From Deinococcus rubellus (lineage in GTDB: Bacteria > Deinococcota > Deinococci > Deinococcales > Deinococcaceae): a stretch of 64,000 nt of DNA. The translations under genes were made by a program, and so were the position numbers. Positions within the stretch are counted from its first letter, which is position 1, and each line of letters starts with the position of its first letter. The notes under the pieces were generated by a model, which was not told where the DNA came from, did not search any database, and saw only the letters and a program-made list of their open reading frames with translations. Below are positions 59,929 through 64,000 of the stretch, one piece after another. The DNA lies in NCBI RefSeq assembly GCF_025244745.1, contig NZ_CP104213.1, forward strand, positions 799,501 through 863,500, in the 5' to 3' direction.

Positions 59929-60195
59929 ATGACCGGACATACCAGTGACGAGCAACTCGACGCCGAGATCAGGCCGCGCGCCACCGACTCGGAGAGCGCC
60001 ACCAAAACGCCCAATCAGAACCGGGGGGTGATTCAGGATTCGCCGGGCAACCCCGGCACCGGATTCGAGAATGATGCAGGCGGTGAGGGCAACCTGACCG
60101 ACGCCGAGATGCCCGAAGGCTGGACCCCACCCACGGACCCGGAGATCCCGCGCGATTACCCCAGGTCGCCGGAAAAATCTGAATCTGAAGTGTAG
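59929..60195 (+). CDS. Short, probably disordered protein of unknown function
   Basis: An 88-residue, acidic, Pro/Gly/Ser/Thr-rich protein with almost no hydrophobic core (for example NQNRGVIQDSPGNPGTGFEND and EGWTPPTDPEIPRDYP). No signal peptide or membrane segment is present. Codon use matches its neighbours. TGCAAT, six bases before the ATG, is a weak -10. Hydrophilic small proteins of this type are common in desiccation-tolerant bacteria, but no function can be claimed. Confidence 0.55.
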   Translation: MTGHTSDEQLDAEIRPRATDSESATKTPNQNRGVIQDSPGNPGTGFENDAGGEGNLTDAEMPEGWTPPTDPEIPRDYPRSPEKSESEV

Positions 60196-60217
60196 AACCT
60201 CCTGTGAGCAGACCAAG

Positions 60218-60250
60218 AAAACGCCGGACCCGTATGGGCATCCGGCGTTT
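60218..60250. terminator. Terminator between convergent genes
   Basis: AAACGCCGGA/TCCGGCGTTT stem (10 bp, 12-base loop) with A- and T-rich flanks; it can stop both the small + strand gene and the FKBP gene. Confidence 0.8.
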
Positions 60251-60268
60251 CTGGTTGACCTCTTCGGC

Positions 60269-60604
60269 TTAGCGGGCGTCCACCAGTTCCACGTCGAAAA
60301 TCAGGGTGGCGTTCGGCGGAATCACGCCGCCTGCGCCGCGTGCGCCGTAGCCCATGCTGGATGGAATGGTCAGCTTGGCCTTGTCACCGATGTTGAGCTG
60401 CGAGATGCCCTCGTCCCAGCCCTGAATGACCTGGCCTGTGCCGAGCTGAAACTCGATCGGCTCGCCCCGGTCACGGCTGCTGTCGAACTTGGTGCCGTTT
60501 TCCAGCGTGCCGGTGTAGTGCACCTTGACCATCTGGCCCTTCTTGGCAGGTGCGCCTTGGCCCTCGTGGTACTTGTCGACTTTGAGTTCTGTGGGTTGAG
60601 TCAT
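60269..60604 (-). CDS. FKBP-type peptidyl-prolyl cis-trans isomerase
   Basis: A 111-residue single-domain FKBP that speeds proline isomerisation during folding. It contains VKVHYTGTLENGTKFDSSRDRGEPIEFQLGTGQVIQGWDEGI and PSSMGYGARGAGGVIPPNATLIFDVELVD, with the conserved Tyr, Phe, Asp, Trp and Ile/Val pocket residues. No signal peptide is present, so it acts in the cytoplasm. TACACT seven bases upstream of the ATG indicates a leaderless gene. Confidence 0.94.
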   Translation of the reverse strand: MTQPTELKVDKYHEGQGAPAKKGQMVKVHYTGTLENGTKFDSSRDRGEPIEFQLGTGQVIQGWDEGISQLNIGDKAKLTIPSSMGYGARGAGGVIPPNATLIFDVELVDAR

Positions 60605-60611
60605 GCCCGGC

Positions 60612-60617
60612 AGTGTA
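60612..60617 (-). promoter_or_regulatory. -10 element TACACT for the FKBP gene (leaderless)
   Basis: TACACT ends seven bases before the ATG at 60604. Confidence 0.5.
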
Positions 60618-60666
60618 ACGGACGGCGACCTGGCAGAGATGACAACATTTTTAAGCCTGGGTTGTT

Positions 60667-62118
60667 TTACTCGGCCTGGCCCACGACCATTCGCGCCTCC
60701 TCCAACTCACCCGGCGGTCTGCCGCCCGGAAAATGTGTCTGAATCAGGTCAACCGCGTCGCGCCGGGGTACCCGGTCAGCGAGACGGCCCCGCTCGGTCA
60801 GAATCGGCAGGAAGTCGTTCATCACGCTGACCTCGCCGTGTGTGAGCCAGATATGCGCCTGCCCTGTCGAGTCGAGCCAGCTCAGCAGATCGTCCTGGTC
60901 GGCGTGGGCCGAGAAGCCGCCGATGGTGTGGACCTGCGCTCGCACTGCCACGTCCTCGCCCAGTACCTGCACGACCCCGGCCCCGGCCACGATCTGTCCG
61001 CCGAGGCTGCTGGGCGACTGGTAACTGACGATCACCAGGCTGGTCGAGGGCTTCCAGAGCTGGTGCTTGAGGTGGTGCTGGATGCGCCCGCCCGACAGCA
61101 TCCCGTTGCCCGCGATGATGATGGCCGCGCCGTCGTAGCGGTTGATACGCTGCGACTCGCTGCTGCTGGTCACGACGTGCAGGCCACTGGGCCTGAACGG
61201 ATCGTCGCCGCTTCTGAAGGCCCCGCGCACTGGCCCGATCAACTCGTCACCGAACTCGAAATACTCGTGGGTGGCCCGCGCCGCCATCGGCGAATCGAGA
61301 AAGATCGGCACGCGCGGCACCTCGCCCGCGTCCATCAGATTCTTGAGGTAATACAGGATGGCCTGCGCCCGCTCGATGGCAAAACTCGGAATCAGAATCT
61401 TGCCGCCGAGGCGCACGCTCTGGTTGAGGACGTCCCGGAATTCGTCGAGGGTCTGGGCCAGTGGGCGGTGGGTGCGGTTGGCGTAGGTGGTCTCGACGAG
61501 CACCGCGTCGGCTTCCGGCGGCGGCGTGAAATCCTGCTGGAGGCCGCTCTCGCGGTTGCCCAGGTCGCCCGAACAGAGAAGGCGGCCTTCCGGGCTGTCC
61601 AGAATCAGGAACGCGCTGCCCAGAATATGCCCGGCTCGCTCGGCCCGTACCCGAAGTCGCCCCACCGTCAGGGTCTGCCCGAAGGCCAGTGTGGGCCGCA
61701 TCAGCGCCACCGTGCGGTGAACGTCGTCCTCGTCGTATAAGGGCTGCGGCACCTCGCCTTCGCGGTTCATGCGCCTGGCACGGCGAACTTCTTGCTTGTA
61801 GCTCTCGACCTGCAAGCGGGCGCTGTCGAGCAGCACCGTCTCGGCCAGGTTGAGGGTCGGCGGGGTGCAGTAGATCGGCCCCACGTAACCCCGGCGCACC
61901 AGCAGCGGTAGCCGTCCGACGTGGTCGAGGTGGGCGTGGGTCAGCAGCACTGCCGAGAGGTCACCGGGATCAAAGGGAAACGCCTCGCGGTTGCGGGCCT
62001 CCAGCGCGGCGTCTCCCTGAAACAGCCCGCAGTCCACCATCACCAGTTGGCCGCCCAGCGTGAGCAGATGACAGCTCCCGGAAACGGTGCCTGCCGCGCC
62101 CAGACTTTGCAAGTTCAT
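60667..62118 (-). CDS. MBL-fold beta-CASP nuclease
   Basis: A 483-residue metallo-beta-lactamase-fold protein with a beta-CASP domain, as in archaeal-type CPSF and related RNA nucleases. Metal-binding blocks are [14 protein letters not shown], the [11 protein letters not shown] histidine and [13 protein letters not shown]. Beta-CASP motifs follow: [25 protein letters not shown] and the late [21 protein letters not shown]-terminal RNA-specificity segment is present. The ATG at 62118 ([20 protein letters not shown]) is preferred over the upstream start; TAAACT lies five bases before it. It probably processes RNA. Confidence 0.9.
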   Translation of the reverse strand: MNLQSLGAAGTVSGSCHLLTLGGQLVMVDCGLFQGDAALEARNREAFPFDPGDLSAVLLTHAHLDHVGRLPLLVRRGYVGPIYCTPPTLNLAETVLLDSARLQVESYKQEVRRARRMNREGEVPQPLYDEDDVHRTVALMRPTLAFGQTLTVGRLRVRAERAGHILGSAFLILDSPEGRLLCSGDLGNRESGLQQDFTPPPEADAVLVETTYANRTHRPLAQTLDEFRDVLNQSVRLGGKILIPSFAIERAQAILYYLKNLMDAGEVPRVPIFLDSPMAARATHEYFEFGDELIGPVRGAFRSGDDPFRPSGLHVVTSSSESQRINRYDGAAIIIAGNGMLSGGRIQHHLKHQLWKPSTSLVIVSYQSPSSLGGQIVAGAGVVQVLGEDVAVRAQVHTIGGFSAHADQDDLLSWLDSTGQAHIWLTHGEVSVMNDFLPILTERGRLADRVPRRDAVDLIQTHFPGGRPPGELEEARMVVGQAE

Positions 62119-62123
62119 GCGCG

Positions 62124-62129
62124 AGTTTA
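62124..62129 (-). promoter_or_regulatory. -10 element TAAACT for the beta-CASP gene (leaderless)
   Basis: TAAACT ends five bases before the ATG at 62118. Confidence 0.45.
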
Positions 62130-62265
62130 ACCGCTTTGCCGCCCGCCTGCCCGCCGCTGAACTCCAGCGGTGGGGAAGAGGAAGCGACATGAGAGATGCC
62201 TAAACGTTGGCTCTGCAAAGCCTGGGCTTTACCGCCGCCGGGCCAGGCCTCAAGGTAAAGTCAAG

Positions 62266-62745
62266 ATGAAACACTCTTTTGGACGCCTGTACGCCCTGCT
62301 GGGCCTGATGCTGCTGCCCGCCGCCCTTGCCGACCAGACTGCCGCCAACCTCAAGCCCTTCACCTCAGTGTGTGTCAATGCTGACTTCACCGAGGGCGGC
62401 AAGAGTAACGACGACGTGACCGGCATCATCGTGGACGCCATGTTCGGCAAGCTGGACGCGGCGGGCATCAAGGTGAACGACGCCCCATGTCAGCCTAAAG
62501 GCAGCCTCGCCAGCAAGCAGGTCAATCTCTTCTTCAGCTTCGACACGACCGATTCGGGCGACGTGTATTCGGTGGATCTGTCGGGCTGGCTCAAGAAGGA
62601 CGGCCCCTTCGACACAGTGGATCTGTGGACGGTGGGGCGCTACGGCAGCTTCAAGAAAGGCACCGGGCAGGCCAAGGCCCTGGCGGTGCTCGACTCGGTG
62701 TTGGGCGACTTTGTCGGCGACTGGAAAAGCAGCCACGGTAAGTAG
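62266..62745 (+). CDS. Secreted protein of unknown function
   Basis: A 159-residue exported protein with a signal peptide ending at PAALADQ. The mature part has two cysteines (TSVCVNAD and DAPCQPKG) that could pair, and alternating strands and helices such as VNLFFSFDTTDSGDVYSVDLSGWLKKDG. I recognise no family. The frame is open for 32 codons upstream, but ATG 62266 starts the signal peptide. TAAAGT lies four bases before it. Its end converges on the acyl-CoA ligase gene. Confidence 0.7.
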   Translation: MKHSFGRLYALLGLMLLPAALADQTAANLKPFTSVCVNADFTEGGKSNDDVTGIIVDAMFGKLDAAGIKVNDAPCQPKGSLASKQVNLFFSFDTTDSGDVYSVDLSGWLKKDGPFDTVDLWTVGRYGSFKKGTGQAKALAVLDSVLGDFVGDWKSSHGK

Positions 62746-62775
62746 CACGGCACTCTTCCAGTCTGACGCCTGGAG

Positions 62776-64000
62776 CTACGCGCCGGGTTGACGGGCGGCG
62801 AGTTCGGCGCGGGCGGCTTCCTGCAAGGGACGCCAGGCGACCTTGCCGGTGGGGCCGCGCGGCAGCGAGTCGAGAAACTGGTAATCGCGCGGCACCTTGT
62901 AGGCCGCCATCTGGGTTCTGGCCCAGCTCTCGATCTCCTGGGGTGTGGTCTGCGCTCCGGCCCGCAGCACCACCAGCGCGCGGGCACGCTCGCCGCTGCG
63001 CTCGTCCGGCAGGGCGATGACACAGGCTTCCTGAATGGCTGGGTGGCCGTGCAGCACGTTCTCCACCTCGGCGGGCCAGACTTTCAGGCCCGACACGTTG
63101 ACCATTCTTTTCAGGCGGTCGGTGAAGAAGAAGAAGCCCTCCTCGTCCTGGTAGCCCAGATCGCCGCTGTGAAAGAAACGCTGGCCGCTGATGTCGCTGA
63201 ACGCCTTGCCATTGTCCTCGGGCCGGTTCCAGTAGCCCTGCATGACCTGCGGGCCGCTGATCACGATTTCGCCGATCTCGCCGCTGGGCAGCTCCGCGCC
63301 ACTGTCGAGGTCCACGACGCGGGCGTCCACATTGAAGAGAGGAATGCCCAGGCACTGGAACTTGGGGTGCGATTTGGGCGTGCTGTGGCTCTGGGCCATC
63401 GTCTCGGTCAGGCCGTAACCTTCCAGAAAGGTGATGCCGGTCTGGTCTTCCAGGCGCTGCCCCACCGCTGCGGGCAGCGACGCGCCGCCGCCAGTCATGC
63501 TGCGGATGCTGGTCAGGTTGGCCGCGTCGAACTGTGGGTTGGCCAGCAGGTCAATGACCATGGTGGCGGTGTTGGTCCAGATGGTAACGCCCTCGCGCTT
63601 GATGAGCTGCTGGGCCAGTTCCCGGTCCCAGCGGGCCATGATGACGATCTTGCCGCCGCCCGAGAGCGGGGCCACCAGGCTGTTGATAAAGCCGGTGACG
63701 TGGAAAAATGGCAACGTGGCCAGGTACACGTCTTCGATATTGGTGGCGACCCACACGCCCGCCCCGGTGATGTTGGCCTGCGCGCTGCGGTGCGGGTGCA
63801 TGCAGCCCTTGGGCCGCCCGGTGGTGCCACTGGTGTAGGGCATGACGCACAGGTCCTCGGGGTCCACCGTCACCAGTTCGGCAGGCTCAGCCTTGAGGGC
63901 GTCTTCGAAGGTGGCGTCCCCAGCCCTCAGCGTCACGGCCACGTCCAGTCCGGCGGGAAACTCGGCATTGCCCTGCATGCCTTTTCCCAGGTTGGCGACC
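62776..64000 (-). CDS. Acyl-CoA synthetase (AMP-binding), C-terminal part
   Basis: The gene runs off the right edge, so about 407 residues of the C-terminal part are visible; the frame is still open at base 64000. The ATP/AMP motif is VMPYTSGTTGRPKGCMH. LEGYGLTETMAQSH, VISGPQVMQGYWNRPEDNGKAF, FHSGDLGYQDEEGFFFFTDRLKRMVNVSGLKVWPAEVEN and the catalytic Lys region PRGPTGKVAWRPLQE follow. This is a fatty-acid-CoA ligase type enzyme that activates a carboxylic acid for beta-oxidation or lipid synthesis. Chain-length preference is unknown. The final residues ARAELAARQPGA form a short alanine-rich tail. Confidence 0.92.
   Translation of the reverse strand, partial: VANLGKGMQGNAEFPAGLDVAVTLRAGDATFEDALKAEPAELVTVDPEDLCVMPYTSGTTGRPKGCMHPHRSAQANITGAGVWVATNIEDVYLATLPFFHVTGFINSLVAPLSGGGKIVIMARWDRELAQQLIKREGVTIWTNTATMVIDLLANPQFDAANLTSIRSMTGGGASLPAAVGQRLEDQTGITFLEGYGLTETMAQSHSTPKSHPKFQCLGIPLFNVDARVVDLDSGAELPSGEIGEIVISGPQVMQGYWNRPEDNGKAFSDISGQRFFHSGDLGYQDEEGFFFFTDRLKRMVNVSGLKVWPAEVENVLHGHPAIQEACVIALPDERSGERARALVVLRAGAQTTPQEIESWARTQMAAYKVPRDYQFLDSLPRGPTGKVAWRPLQEAARAELAARQPGA

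Overview
The window is about 64 kb of GC-rich bacterial chromosome, densely coding on both strands. It most likely comes from a Deinococcus. The crtO protein (minus strand, 49250 to 47685) reads like the Deinococcus deinoxanthin ketolase. Many start codons also have a TAnnnT hexamer ending 5 to 7 bases upstream with no Shine-Dalgarno sequence, which is the leaderless promoter layout known from Deinococcus. These assignments come from sequence recognition only; no search was run.

Layout, left to right. 1-1300: the end of a molybdopterin oxidoreductase and signal peptidase I. 1308-6088 (minus): a 2-hydroxy-acid oxidation operon, glcF-glcD-glcE plus an FMN alpha-hydroxy-acid oxidase. 6223-12530: small enzymes, a TauE/SafE exporter with its small partner, an S41 protease, an RlmI-like methyltransferase and a fumarylacetoacetase-family hydrolase. 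12663-19136: class III aminotransferase, citrate synthase, a secreted CAP-domain lipoprotein, a PSP1 protein and tryptophan 2,3-dioxygenase. 19167-22080 (minus): pyrR-pyrB-pyrC behind what looks like a PyrR-controlled attenuator. 22511-25970: an ABC-F ATPase, rpsT, recX and tRNA-Pro(CGG). 26014-31870: metallophosphoesterase, pheA with a spermidine-synthase-like gene, amidase, YqgE, and a MerR/aldo-keto reductase pair whose reductase carries a one-base frameshift. 32016-36317: sucA and sucB. 36496-45307: secreted proteins, a PadR/HAAS pair and an RND efflux pump with its adaptor. 45510-49250 (minus): carotenoid operon crtO, a lycopene cyclase-CruF fusion and an acyltransferase. 49376-50004: a decayed gene. 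50097-60195: a phosphatase-superfamily enzyme, a heterodimeric ABC exporter, a two-component system and a receiver-like/DUF4388/roadblock protein. 60269-64000: an FKBP, a beta-CASP nuclease, a secreted protein and a partial acyl-CoA ligase.

Most of the window is core metabolism: TCA cycle, pyrimidine, phenylalanine and tryptophan pathways, translation and envelope. I see no intact mobile element, prophage, CRISPR array or rRNA. The points most worth checking are the cyclase-CruF fusion, the MerR operator with 19-bp promoter spacing in front of a broken reductase, the PyrR attenuator, the three-domain DUF4388/roadblock protein next to the two-component genes, the widespread leaderless promoters, the decayed gene at 49.4-50.0 kb and a candidate dispersed palindromic repeat at 22.4 kb.
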